Notes: a model not told the origin generated them from the sequence alone. 31,236 nucleotides of DNA from Ettlia oleoabundans (GCA_019693395.1 JAAMXP010000313.1:6917-38152); one strand, 5' to 3'; shown: positions 11,150 to 23,066, numbered from the stretch's first letter. Program-made: numbers and translations.

Positions 11150-13739
11150 TCAGAACTCGCTGTAAGCTTTGGCCATGTCCAAACAAACTAGCGCCGCAAG
11201 CAGCCCCACATACTGCATGAGGAAAGCGACACGCTTCACTGGTCGGCACATGCTGGCCTTGCGGATACACCGCTTTGTGTGGCACAGCTGCACCCACACA
11301 CAATGCTGGGGTGCCCAGATGAGGCTTATGCGTGAATACTGGGGCGCTATGGTAGGCAACAGCAAACACTGGCCCTGCTGTGCTCTGCCCTGCCTACAGT
11401 CAGCCAGCCCACCTTCTGCGGGTCATGCCCACAGAGCTCCGCCAGTGCCTGCAGGGCAAGCTGAGCAGCAATCTGTTCCATTCGGGCCTGTGTCGGGAAC
11501 TCCGCTGCGGTTGTAGCCAGCACAATAAGCTAAAGAGCATTGATCAGCAGCGCCTTTACATGCCACCCGCGGAGAGAGCAGTACGAACATTCCATCCTCT
11601 GGCAGTGTGGCAGTTTGCAATACCTACATGGCTACCATCAGTTCAGCAGCAAGAGTTGCATCAGGAGGTATGACTTAACCTGCCTTGGTGCATTGCTGAA
11701 CTGCATGGCCAGCTGGCATGGCTGCACTGACCTGCGGGTGCTCCTTCAGGCCCACCAGCCGTGCCGCCCTCAAGGCCTTCTTGTCCCCAAAGGGAAACAG
11801 CTCCGGCCACGCCACCTGCGCCTGCAGAGCACAATATTGCAGAGCCCAGTGCCACGAGACCCTGTGTCAGGACTAGGCACTTCCCGTTTTGATGCAGGTT
11901 TGCAGCAAAGTATCGGCTGCAATTCATTCCTGTCTGCATCAGATGGCCAACGGTGCTCTAGATGACGGAAAAGAAGCTGGCTAGCTAGCAGAAGAGCTGC
12001 ACTATCGTGGTATAGGTAGAAGGCCAGGCTGCAGCCTCACTGCCTTTCATCCCATGGAGCCCCAAGCCTCACCTGGCGGAAAAAAATGTCGGCCACCCCG
12101 TCGCCGCAGCCTGCCAGCTTCTTCAACAGCACCCGCTCCTGCAATGGTTGCTTGGTTGGGTAGCACGCCTTTCAGGATTAGGAACCTGGGAAATGCAGCG
12201 GAGCGGGAGCCCCACGGCGGCATATACATGCACGCAGCACGATGGCCTCATCCGCCGGCATCACGCAGGCTGCAGCCGCCAATTCTACCTGTTGAGGGTT
12301 ATTTTTGGCGGTACGACGCAGATTGTTGAGATCACCCTTGTACTGCCGTGCCACTGCCCCAGCGCTAGCTACAAGGAAGCCGGCGGTCTTGTCACCTGCA
12401 ACGTGTACTACAGGCTGTACAGTAAACAGAACTCCAACCACAGCTGGCACATCTGCACATCATCAACCTCAGGCGCTCGGGCAGCAGATGATGCCTTGAG
12501 CAAGAAAGGTAGGGTTATGGCCCTCACAAAAAAATAATCTCTGGGGATCATGAACAAACAACCCTTAAACCGGCTTTGCTCTAACATTAGTGATGATCCA
12601 GGCCGGGGGCATGCAGGTAGGCCTGCTCACCTGAGCGGTCGTATCCGCTGCCTGCAAGCAGGCGCTGCACCCGCTCCTTGCCAGCATTGTTGACAGCCTG
12701 GGGGGTGGTGAGTCCGGCTCCAAACAGCGCGCGGCAGGCAGTCAGTGCTGCAAGTAATGGTCGGTTGCCGTGCAACGACCCGTTTGGCGAAAGGGCAGAC
12801 AATAAGCCTACGCTGGTGACGTGTTGGTAGGTGGAAACCACAACCAAGGTATAAGCGCTTTCAAGGTGCATAAGCGGCCGACAGCCACAAGCTCCTCACC
12901 TGCCGTGGACTTGATGCGGGCACCAAACAGCAGCGAAGCGCACAGCCACTGCCACAATGAGGCAGCGCTGCCACAGCCCACATCAATCTGCGGGTGGGCC
13001 GAACAGGTGGGGTGTGCGGGTGTGTGGGCGGAAGTGCTGTTGGCTGCTCAAAAAGTCAACAGGGGCATGCTGGGGAGCAGCGACACAGAGCGGGGAACAT
13101 CAGACATTACAGTATAACCAGCACGGCAACATGTACAAGCAATTGGCCAAGGATGTCTGTGGGTGTCAGTGATCGGCAGGCCATAGGATGGACAACTTGC
13201 TGCATGCATCTGCCACTGGCTGGACAGCCCACCTGCAGCTCTCGGCAGAAGCTGCGTGGGAAGCGCTCAAACAGCCGCTGCACCTTTTCTTCAGGGCTGA
13301 GGGTGCTGCCCAGCCGATGGCATGCGCTTGAGTGCACGGGGGGAGAGCCGGCACCCCCCAAGTTTACACTGCTGGCTGCGGGCACGGGAACCCTGGCTTC
13401 AGTGCCCTCACCACTGCTGTTGCTGCTGGCCGCTGCGCTGGCAGTTGGGGCGGCCACCTGTGCAGCAGCCGGGTTGGGGCTGCCAAAGGGATAAGGAGAA
13501 ACGGGGGGGAGGGCAAGGGCATTGAGAGGGATGAGTCCAAGGAGAAAGGCGGCCGCTACGTCATGTCTGTCGTCCACCAAAGCGTAAGGGACGCTGGGCG
13601 GCATGATTGCTGCCCTGCTGCCGGCTGCCCCTGTGCTCACAGTGCTGGCAACCCTTGCTTCCAGGCGCGGGCGCTTCAGCGCGGGTTGTATGGGCGGCGG
13701 CAGCAAGTGAAACGTGCCACTGTGGTGAGGGGGTTGCAT
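11150..13739 (-). CDS. Helix-hairpin-helix, endonuclease III-like protein
   Basis: Eight exons join in phase: 13233-13739, 12900-12987, 12631-12747, 12289-12395, 12073-12138, 11732-11815, 11413-11529, 11150-11212, giving 382 aa. Residues 1-150 are low-complexity (Pro, Ala, Ser) with KRPR at 22-25, a nuclear-localisation-type motif. From about residue 150 the protein resembles a family annotated in bacteria as endonuclease or HhH-GPD-like: LWQWLCASLLFGARI, GLTTPQAV, then a helix-hairpin-helix LKKLAGCGDGVADIFFRQ (278-295) and WPELFPF. Endonuclease III has GVGRKTA here, with Lys as nucleophile; this protein has GCGDGVA, so glycosylase/lyase activity is doubtful. The last exon (YVGLLAALVCLDMAKAY) fits the family's C-terminal helix. 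The start is ambiguous: a second ATG at 13604 would drop the first 45 residues, and upstream exons are possible. It has no evident link to nitrate use. Family memory is mine and unverified. Confidence 0.75.
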
Positions 13740-14908
13740 ATCTCTGCAGGTCCCAGGGGCTGGGGGTGCCTGGATGCTGGAACGGAAGCCGGCTTGGCAC
13801 AGCCGTGATCCAACTGCTGAGGTGAGGTCAAAGGGTCTGACAGGGGCGTCTAGGTTGTTAGGTTTGTCGAGCAGCAATGCTTCCTAGTCCCGGGGCGCAG
13901 CTGAGGTCGGCAAACCAGCCTTGGACGTTGGCAGTGCTGCGGCTGAGGGATCAGAGGTTCGTTGAATGCTCTGGCGGGACGATGCCACAATGTGCACAGA
14001 TACTGGACGAGAAAGAACCGAACCGTAAGTGAACTTTCTTTCTCTCTTGCAGTGGCAGTTGCCAGGCTGCTTCCCACCTTTCAACAGCGCCAGGGCAAAA
14101 GCAGGAAGGCATGCTTGACAAGCCAGCCAATGCCTTCCCATGTCTTGCCTGGAGACCTCAAACCTGACTTGCTTCCAACAGCCCCGGTTTAAGGAAGAGG
14201 GAACCCAGCCTCCCTGCATGCCTCCCACCACCGTCTGTCTCGCCACCAGCTGTTGCATGTCAGCAGTTGGTGTATTCTTAAGGGTGTTTGGGTGGTTAAT
14301 TACATGTCGTCCTTTCGTAGAAGTCAACACTCCGGGGATGCCGAGTGGCAGCACCATGGCCACGCCCTGGAAGCAGAAGTTCACAGGGCTGTGTGCAGCA
14401 AGTAATACAGAGGCCACGGCGGCTGCAGGGGGAGCCCGTGCGGGTAGCTTGCGGGGCTGAATAAAATCACATGTTTCACATGGAGTTTCAAGCCAGGGTG
14501 GGTGGCGTGGGGGTGGATAGGGCACTGATGAAGAGAGGGCAGAGGCGGGGTAAGCAAAGGGATTGCTAAAACTAAAGAAGGAACAGCAGTACTTTCGATT
14601 CTGAGGAGCATGTAAGGTGGCGCCAGTGGCAAGCGAGTGAATAGTCGAATGGCACTAGCCCAGCACCAGGTGTGGAAGAAAAGCAGAAGGGACCTCAGGC
14701 TGGGAGGGGGTCAGCCATCGGCTTGGGGTTTCTGGAACGAGCACAGGAACATGCAGGGGTGGGTAGCTGGGGCGGGTGGGTTCCAGGACAATGGTAAGAC
14801 AGGCAGACGGTTATTGTTGGGTAGAATAGGATGCTGTGCATGCCTTTCCCAGCTCAAACAACCAAGCTCCGGCGTCAACACTCAGCAATTCCTGCCTGCA
14901 CGTGCCAC
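13740..14908. other. Gap between HhH gene 5' end and NRT2-B 3' end
   Basis: Both flanking genes read leftward, so this 1.17 kb should hold the NRT2-B 3' UTR and the HhH promoter. A 213-codon minus-strand frame (13884-14525) crosses it; its composition looks like chance and I recognise nothing in it. TTACA (TGTAA in sense) at 14300-14304 lies about 605 nt below the NRT2-B stop, close to the roughly 600 nt seen for NRT2-A. Confidence 0.35.
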
Positions 14909-17900
14909 TCAGACGTTGGTTGCGGTGGCGGCGGTGAGGTCTGCCGAAAGCTTGGTCAGCTGCTGCTTGAAGCCGCGGTTAGAACGGGACTCGCTCGCCC
15001 AGGCCATGATGGCGCGGTGTAGGCCCTGCTCCCGCTCGGCGGCTGTGTAGTCGGAAGCGTAGTAGTCCTCCTCAGTGACCTCAGGGTTGCCGCGGGTCAG
15101 CATGCCACCCCACATGGGGAAGTGAATGAAGACAAGGGTAGCGGTAACAGCCAGGATCATAACACCCTGCAGGAACAGGCAACCAACATAAATAAGGTTT
15201 TATGAAGAGTGATGTGAATATTAGCATGGTGGGCAGACAGCGGGGCGGTTGAGCAGCTGCTGCCGGGCCAAGGGCTGCCTGGGTGATGCGGCAGGCAGCT
15301 GGTTGGCATGCAGGAGATAGAGGCAGGCTGCAGGATTGTTATAGTTTCATAGATGCACGCACCATCCACTTGAAGCCCTCAGCGGTATTCATGTTGGTCC
15401 CAGTGAAGAACAGGGCCTGAGTGACAGCAGAGCCGGTGTTGCCTGCATTGGGACACAAGAGCATCACAGCACAGGGAGGAGGAGATGGTTGAGAGGGAAG
15501 CATTGGAGGACAGAGGGGCAGCTCGTGGAGAAAGCTGGTAGCAGGGCGTGCAGGCACACGTTTCCGGTGCAGGGTGCCCTTGATGCTCCCTGAGATGCTG
15601 CCAACTGCCGCTAAGCCAGAAACTCACCGCCGGCGCCGATGAGTCCTGAAGCCACGCCCAGGCCGCGGCGCGTGATGAAGGGCGCAACACCAAATGAGGC
15701 ACCGCAGGCCATGGGCACGAATAGGGACCAGAACACCACCACAACCATGGTGAGCCCAAGGGAGTTATCAACGTAGAACATCAGAATGGAGCACACGCCG
15801 CCTGCGCACGCGGGATGGACAGGCGAGGGATGAGATACCGTTTGAAACGGCAAAACGGCAACGTGCGCCAAAGTCAGGCCAGCGGCCAGCAACAGGGGAT
15901 GTCAACACAACATGCAGCAAGGCAGCATAGGAGGAGCCTGCAATGAGGCATATGCGAGGCACCATGCCGCGAAGCGGGAGCACATGTAAAAGCACAAGAC
16001 CAGCAATGCACTATGCCAAGCCTGGGGCTGCTACGTACTCAGGTGCAGGCAGGTTGTGCGATTAGAACATGGCGGACATCGAGGCTTGCTTCCAGCTGAC
16101 TCGCAGGCATTGCAGCGGCCTTGCTCACCCAGGGACTGCACAATCCACAGGCACCAGAGTCGACCGCGCATGCCGAAGCGCCGGGCCACAATGTCGGAGG
16201 CAATGCCGCCCAGGGCACGAGCAAACAGGTTGGAGAGGCCAAACACAGCACCCAGCACGCCGGCGGTGTGAAGGTCCATGTCGAACTGCAGGCAAAGCAG
16301 AGAGGCAGGGCGAGGGAGGGCATCAGGCTAAATTTGCGAGTGCGTGCACATTTCAAAACGGAACAGCCCCAGCGCCAAAGCTGGGCAAACGGCAGGCTGC
16401 CTATTTTTAGCTTGTGTTCGTCTCTGCCTCTCACCTGATCGTACAGGTAGGGGCCAATATTGTTATCCACAGTCAACTCCACACCGAAGCAGTAGCCGTA
16501 GTTAAGCACCATCAGCCAGACGCTGCAGGGCATGAAGCAAGGCAGAAATATGGGATGAGCGCAGTGGGTGGGTCAGCAGAAGCAAGATGCGGCCCATTGT
16601 CGAGGCACATGGATGGTGACTTTTGTGCAAGCATACCCACATCCACGTGTATCAATTTGCCAAATTGGAAGCTTTCAACACTGCCAGGCAAGGCCAGAAT
16701 CTCTGCTTGGTGGGGCAGCATAGACACAGCATGGCTAGACTACTTTTGTTTGACATTTAAATTGCTAAAATACAATGGGGATGCTGCCTCACCGGTAATT
16801 CTTAAAGGCAGCCAGCATCTCCATGTGGGTCTTAGCCTTGTCCTTCTTGCCAACCTTGCGCAGGGCGCTGTAATTACCTGCATCACCAAAGGGCAGACGC
16901 GAAAAGTACCAAGTAAAAGGGTCATTTTGACTAAGAACAAGCACAAGTGGGCGATGCAGGCAGATGTTCAAATTGTGACAAAGGCAAACCTGTCCCGCCA
17001 CGCATGTACATGGCCACATGCCCCCTCAGGTGCAGCTGGCCGCAGGGCACGCTTGTGCTTGGCTCACCGTCTGGCAGGTCCTGGCCAAACATCAGGACGG
17101 CGAGGCCAATGGCAATCTGTGCCCAGCCTGGGACGAAGTAGGCCACACGCCACGCCACAAAGCTGGGGTGCAGGTTCTCCATGCCGGAAAGGATGTAAGG
17201 CATGAGCAAGTGGGTGAGACCGGCTCCCATGTTCCCCCAGCCGGCTGCCACAGCGTTGGCAGAGCCCACAATCTTGGCGGTGAACATGACGGAGCACCAG
17301 AACTGGCAAGCCACAAAGGTAGCCAGGGAGAAACCGATGAGCCTGCAGAGCGGAATATGGACAGCGTGAGGGAAGCATGTGGTAGGAAGACAGGAAAGTG
17401 ACAAGGGAATAAAACACGCACATGAAGGGATCCCAGAACAGGCAGGTGAGGTTGAGGGCAGTGCAAAGGCGAGATGGCATGCGCAGCATGCAGCCTCTGC
17501 TGCCCGTGCGTTCCAGGGCAGTCACAGGCTAAGCCGTCAGCAGCTTGGAGCAAGTGCCAGGCCAGTGCAGCACAGCAGCAGCCCTTGTTGTAATGTCCAA
17601 CTCACATGCGGCATGCAATGAAGCCGGCGGAGTTGGAGACGGCGGCCATGCCAAAGGTGGCGGCAGAGCACAGCAGCTGCAGCACGCCGTGGCCGTAGCG
17701 GGGACCATAGGAGTCGCAAACTGAAGGACAGGTGATGGAACGGAACCGCAGAGGAACGGGGGTTGTGGGCAGGCAGACGAGGGTTGCACGGGGGTTGCTC
17801 GAAGGCACAAGTCCGAAGTGGCAATAGGCAGCAAGCAGGTGGGCCGCTGTGGGCTGGGGGACAGACGAGCAGAGGGGCTTACAAGATTGTAGCTGGGGTT

Positions 17901-18760
17901 GAGCCGCAACTCACCAGCGCCCAGCAGGATACGGGAGAACACAGCACCAGTCACAGAGGCAATAGAGGCACCGCCAATGTCCTGCTTGGTGAGATCCAGG
18001 TCGTTACTGCAGACAAACAACATACAGGGAGGCAAGATGCCACTCGGAGAGGGTCAACCGAACGGATGGCAAGGTTGGGAAAGACAGGGTTGTGCTCCCT
18101 TAGGCTGCCACATTCCCGCGGGTTGGCTCTGCCCCCCTGGAAGCTGGTGCAGGAGAGCGCTCAGCCGGCTCAATCGATGGCGACACCAAGCCAACAAGCT
18201 GCCAACTGAGTCTGGGGCTAATTGCACCAAAATGGTTGTTGAGAGAAGTAAATATTATGCTATATGCGTGTTGAGGTGGCTATTCCTTCGCACCAAGGCA
18301 TGCAACCAGGGTTAAGGCTCACCGGATGACGGGCATCATGGGAGGAGCGGCAAAGGTGGCGAAGAAGGCAAGCATGAAGGAAAGCCAGTTCAGGTGGAAG
18401 GAGAGGTGGTGGGGATTCTGGAAGCTCCAGATCTTCAGCACCTTGGACCTGCAAGAGGGAGGATGGAGGTGCGGGCAAGGGGGAATGTGGCGAGTGACAT
18501 TGACAAGGGAGCATTTTGAGGGTGGGGAAAGGGCGCAGTGGCAAGGTAACAGGCAAGATGCAAGCCATGCAAGGCAAGTGTTTCGCATCACCAAAGTGGC
18601 CCCTGTGTGCCCTTACAGTCTCCTGGGCTGGCTGGTGCTCTGCCACTCACTTGTTCTCGCTGTCCACCGGGACGGTGAAACGAGGCACATCCTCGTCAGA
18701 CCCGTTGTCGTTGAAGGACTTGGGAGCCTTGGCGGCGCCATGGGCACTGTCGTCAGCCAT
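14909..18760 (-). CDS. NRT2: High-affinity nitrate transporter NRT2, copy B (NNP family, MFS)
   Basis: Eleven exons: 18651-18760, 18323-18448, 17915-18006, 17606-17720, 17068-17342, 16793-16877, 16435-16522, 16129-16285, 15628-15801, 15363-15442, 14909-15166. They total 1560 nt and 519 aa. Exons 1-10 have exactly the lengths of copy A; only the last differs, by one codon. The nitrate signature AGWGNMG, the second signature GLIGAGG and the two substrate Arg positions (104 in FSRILLG, 320 in LFARALGG) are intact, so it should be a working plasma-membrane nitrate/proton symporter. Copy-specific changes cluster in the N-terminus ([15 protein letters not shown]), the loop of exon 2 and the C-terminus ([17 protein letters not shown]). 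It is divergent from NAR2 across 734 bp, which suggests co-regulation with its partner, whereas copy A lies 6.8 kb away behind an unrelated gene. Confidence 0.96.
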
Positions 18761-19494
18761 GGCTCAGGATGGGGTTGCGAGCTGCAGCAAGTGGGGTGGG
18801 GAGGTGGGAGGGGAGGCGAACTTGGCGGGGCGACTCGGGCGGCAAAGGCAGGAGCTCGGCAGGCTGCAAACCCCCGTCCTGACCGGTCCTGCTGCCGCAG
18901 GATGGCAGGGCGGGCAGGGCGTGCACTGCCGGTTTGGGGGCCCAAGGACGAGGCTGGCACTGCAAGGGGGCTGAAGGCACAACTTGGGTGGGCTCCACCG
19001 AGGCGACGGCGCCTTGCCATTGAAGCTGTCTGGGGTGGAGCCACTGCTGCTGCTCGGCCTTTAACTGCCTCACAAACGGCGCACCTGTTTGTAGATGCTG
19101 GTTGCAAGCAACACCGGGCGGTGTTGGGCAGAGGGCAGGAGCTGCAAGGTGTTGGGCACTTGCAGGAGCGAGGGGGAGCTCGCCCAGGAAAAATAGCAAT
19201 AACAAGTGTCCCAGTGAGATCGGTCCACCCACTTTGTAGCACGGGAAGGTCCACTGCTCGACTCTCAAGAGCCGCAGGGTCGCCGAGAAGGGCGCGCGCG
19301 GGGGCCACTCAGCCACTCTGGCAGCTTGAGTTGGGGTGACCCCGTGACTCGCGCCCCTTCCTGCCGGCCCCTAATGCCCATCTTGCCTGTACTTGGGCAC
19401 AGTTGTGCACGAATCATTTGCCTTTTGACTTTGCTCGCAGCCTAAGTTGCCCACCCATCCGCTTGCCCCCGGCAACACACTGCCAACCACCAAC
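18761..19494. promoter_or_regulatory. Shared divergent promoter of NRT2-B and NAR2
   Basis: The two start codons lie 734 bp apart and read outward, so one region must serve a transporter and its accessory subunit. I see no clear TATA box on either side and no exon that must lie inside it. Nitrate induction and ammonium repression are typical for this gene pair in green algae; the binding sites cannot be assigned by eye. Confidence 0.6.
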
Positions 19495-21393
19495 ATGGTC
19501 CGCACATCCCTGTTCCTCTCCCTCTTGGGCCTGTGCAGCCTCGCGGCAGCCCAGCAGCGTGAGTCGCAGCCCGTTGTTGCTGCCATGGGCGGCCATCCCG
19601 GCGACAGGCTTGCACCCTGCGCGGCAAGCAGTGGGTGCTGGCCAGTGTGCTGCCTTGCCCCGCCAGGCCAGCCAGCTCACCCGGCGGGCAGTGCAAAACT
19701 TGAATTGTTGGTGACTGTAAAGAGACTCAGCCGTTGTTGCGCTCAGCGTGAGCGCTGGCTCTTCTTCCGGCTTTCAAACGCCTCCTCACTGTTGCTCCTC
19801 CTTCTCCCCCTCCACCGCACGCCCTGCAGAGTACTCTAGCATCCAGCCATTCACCTACACCGTCAACCTGGGTTTCATCCTTGATGGTGTGACCACCGAG
19901 CCCCTGCCCTGCACCAACTCGGACCCTTCCACATCCACTTGCCTACCCCAGGTGGGTCACAACGGTGCCTGCCTGAGCTGCGGTAGGTCGGGTTGCACAA
20001 GCCGTGGGAAGGGGCGCCAACTGCACCTGCGTGTGCGGCGTCGATTTGCACCTGCCTATGCTGCAGCCACACTGTCGTCTGCCCTTTGCATTGCTCATCC
20101 GTGCAGGTGCTGCCATCCGCCCCACCCCGCACTCGTTAGCACTAAGCTGGGTCGTTGCACCCGCATGGTCCCTGTGCACCCCTTCTGTTGTCACAAGCAC
20201 CTGCCAAATGCCGGCCTTCCACTTCCCCCAGTTCTTCACACCAAAACATGCACACCTTGCCCTGCCATCCCTTGCAACATTGCTTGCAGCAGTGCAGCAG
20301 CAGTCAACCCAGCTTTCTACCATGCCTGCCCACCCTGCAGATCTCTGTGACCGAGAAGGACTCCATTGTAATCAACTACTCTGGCCCCGCCACAGAGGGC
20401 AACACTATCTCCCTCATGTACTGCTTCTCCAACACCTCCTCTGTTGACCGCCCATGGCGCAAGTACAGTGCGACGATCAAGGTGCGTACCGCCCACGATG
20501 CGTGCTGCGTTCCTGGGGACGTGCGCCTGTGCATGAGTCCGTGTGCATTCCGCCCTGCACAGCACACACCGATGTGTTGCATGACTGCGATTGGCCAAAC
20601 CCCTGCCTGCTCCCAGCCCTTCTTTGCTGTGATGCTGTTTCATGCCGGTCTTGCCGACTATAACTTCCTTTTAACTCCGCTCACGGCCTGATCTCTTTAC
20701 CCCTACCTGCCATCCACCCCTTGTCTCTGTGCAGGACGACAAGCAATGCAATGTGGCCAAGCCTTTCGCCACCGGTCTTCCCACCGGCGAAGGCAGCTTC
20801 ACCTGGACCCCCGGTGAGCTTTGCTTGCTTGCCTGCTTGCTTGCGTGCCTGCTTGCGTCCTTGCTTGCTGCTTACAACTGTTGGGATCTAGCGTGTATCC
20901 CGCAGGCTCCAACACCCCGGGCAGCACTTACAACATCCAGCTACTGGAGGTCGTGGCGGGCTCAGACCCCAAGACGTACTCTGCTGGCGGCATGAGCCAG
21001 GGCTTCTTCCAGGTGTGTGCATCTGTACTTGCACTTTGCGCACATCTGTAACTGCACCTGTGCGTGCATTTGCTGATTAAATGTGTGGTCAAAAGGCTGC
21101 TCCCGTCTGCACATGGTTTGCTGTGACAGCAGCGCTGGCCAATGGAAGGCAAAATCTGTAGTGTCCATCTATCGCGGGCATGGACAACACACTTACAGCC
21201 TGGCCTGCACACTCCCTCCACGCTCACCGTTCTCCTATTCGCGTGTTTCGTCCTCGCCCATTCCCCACCACAGATCATCCCCATTGACAGCCGGCCCGCC
21301 TGGATGCTGGTGCTGGTGGGCGTGTTTGTCGCTGTGGGCCCCATCACGCTGGCAGGGTTCTTCACTTATGAGAAGATTTACAAGAAGGACTAA
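19495..21393 (+). CDS. NAR2: NAR2/NRT3, accessory subunit of the NRT2 nitrate transporter
   Basis: Six exons join in phase: 19495-19558, 19830-19951, 20341-20481, 20735-20813, 20906-21012, 21274-21393; 633 nt, 210 aa. The protein starts with a cleavable-looking signal peptide (MVRTSLFLSLLGLCSLAAAQ). The extracytoplasmic domain has the family hallmarks: repeated Cys positions, VDRPWRKY (around 97-104; plant NRT3 has a DRAWRK equivalent) and DDKQC. A single membrane segment near the C-terminus (WMLVLVGVFVAVGPITLAGF) is followed by a short Lys-rich tail. NAR2 proteins bind NRT2 in the plasma membrane and are required for its stability and high-affinity transport. Its place beside NRT2-B supports this. 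Length matches the family (about 200-210 aa). Intron 4 holds a CTTG-type repeat. I see nothing broken. Confidence 0.93.
20819..20870 (+). repeat. CTTG/CCTG tetranucleotide repeat in NAR2 intron 4
   Basis: Immediately after the GTGAG donor at 20814 the intron consists of imperfect CTTG, CCTG and CGTG units for about 50 bases. In sense orientation it is pyrimidine-rich. The same repeat class recurs in nitrate reductase introns, also pyrimidine-rich in sense. Confidence 0.85.
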
Positions 21394-21938
21394 GCTAATA
21401 AGCCAGCCTGCCTACTGCAGCTGCCCAGCCTGGGGTGCCCCCACAAGGCGCCGCACTTGAGTGCTGCCAATAGTGAGGCATGAGCAGCTAGGTTGTTGTC
21501 AAGCTCTCACACCTCCCGAGCAGAGCAAGGCGCATGAAGGCCCGCTCCTGAGGCCCCCCCAGTGCAGCACCCGGCACACAGGCTCCTGCTGCACCACCCC
21601 CAGAACCCACATTGACACCGCCCCGCCCAGGCTCCCTTCATTCCTGCATCTTATACGCCAGCTTCCCTGTCTCCGTCTCCTCAAAAACTGCCGTCTCGTC
21701 ACGTCACTTTGCCTCTGCTCTTCAAACCACCACCCCTATTTCGTTGCTGTTTAGGACAGATGTACACTAGTACTCTTCACCTCGCTCTATTTGCCACCAA
21801 CGGCAGTGTCCTGGCGCCAGGCTATCCCCCCCACACACGCTGGCCCCTCAGTTTGTTCTTCTTTCAGGACTCAAAACTCCTGCAGTGCCTCACCCGTTGG
21901 GGTGTCTGCGTGCAAACTTTGACTTCAACGACACAGGC

Positions 21939-21943
21939 TGTAA
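21939..21943 (+). terminator. Candidate TGTAA poly(A) signal of NAR2
   Basis: First TGTAA below the NAR2 stop codon, about 546 nt downstream. Long 3' UTRs are usual in green algae. Motif is visible; use is inferred. Confidence 0.4.
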
Positions 21944-22673
21944 CGACTCTGCAGCAAACAAACGCCAGACTTTCCAGCCAGCGCCAGGGGGGCAGTGGTT
22001 TGGCCGGGGCTGTGCTGTTTGCCCTTTGCATCGAACACTCACAGCAGATGACGCAGGTTAGCTGAACCCAATGCAATGGTGTTGCACTTGAGTGTCCCCA
22101 GCGCTGTCAGCCAGTCCCAGACCTGATGGCCTCAGCAGAGTGTCTGTTCTGCAGCCTTGTGAGGTGCCCCTCTGAGTTCTGGCAGGCAGTCGCAAGCCTC
22201 TGTCCTCAACCTTGGACGCCCGTTGGTTGCTGCCGGCCGCTTCCGTTTGCATGCCAGGGGGCTGTTGACCACTGGCAGCTCAGGCAGATGTGCTGGGTGA
22301 AGTGGATCGTCAGCTGCAGACGGAGGGAGGCAGGGCGGCTCTGCCTGAGCACCGGCGCAACCTCAAGCAGGGCGACAGCAGCACTAGACGGCGGCCCCAG
22401 CCCCGCCCAAACCCTGGGATGTGCTTTATAAGGCCCTTTCAGGTGCACCAATGCCCGCAAGTCCAGCTGTGTGTGGACATTACTGTGGTGAAAGCAACGC
22501 TGTGTGTGCGGCAGGCGGGGGCAACCCTGCCGGCGAAGCGTGGACAACCCCTAGCAGGACAGGAAAGCCAACACAGCAGCTGGGCAACAGCCCTTTTTAG
22601 CCTTCTGCCACATTGTGCACCCCTCTTCTTCTCCGCAAGATCCTTAATTCCTAAGCAAACTGGAAGGGAATTG

Positions 22674-22678
22674 TTACA
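22674..22678 (-). terminator. Candidate TGTAA poly(A) signal of nitrate reductase
   Basis: TTACA on the plus strand, so TGTAA in the sense of the minus-strand gene, about 390 nt below its stop. Motif is visible; use is inferred. Confidence 0.4.
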
Positions 22679-23066
22679 ATTGTGGCTGGTGCCAGTAGTT
22701 AATACAGGCGCAAGGCATGAAAGCCGATACAGGAACAAAGGGAGGGTCAGTTGCAAATGCCCCGCCCCACAGGCAGCGAGCGATAGGAGTGGGGGCAAAG
22801 AGGCGTGAGCTGATGTAGCCTTGATCTGTGTGGCAAGCGATGAAAGCAGGCGGCGTGGAGCATCTCATTTTGGCACAAGTCCAGTAACGAAATTGGTTAT
22901 TTTCTAGCGCAATCTTGGAGCAAGCGAGCAATGGAAGGTAATTGAATAAGTGCAGGAGGTGACAGAGCAGGGCAGACTATGCACGATAACAAGCTTTTAG
23001 TGGCGACATGGGCAACCGAGGCCACCACACACATTGCTGGTTTTCAACTCGGTAATGGCAGGGGTC

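Larger units (their letters stand above)
21394..23066. other. Convergent intergenic region between NAR2 and nitrate reductase
   Basis: About 1.67 kb between two stop codons facing each other. It should hold both 3' UTRs. Open frames here have no recognisable domains. No mobile-element ends or repeats are apparent. Confidence 0.5.

Noticed and set aside
13884..14525. Minus-strand open frame of 213 codons between the HhH gene and NRT2-B
   Set aside because: No recognisable domain, overlaps the expected NRT2-B 3' UTR and HhH 5' region, and frames of this length are common in this GC-rich DNA.
16414..17205. Plus-strand open frame of 263 codons
   Set aside because: Antisense to NRT2-B exons 5-7 and a by-product of the coding strand composition.
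18326..19339. Plus-strand open frame of 337 codons
   Set aside because: Antisense to NRT2-B exons 1 and 2 and running across the promoter; no domain and no splice logic.
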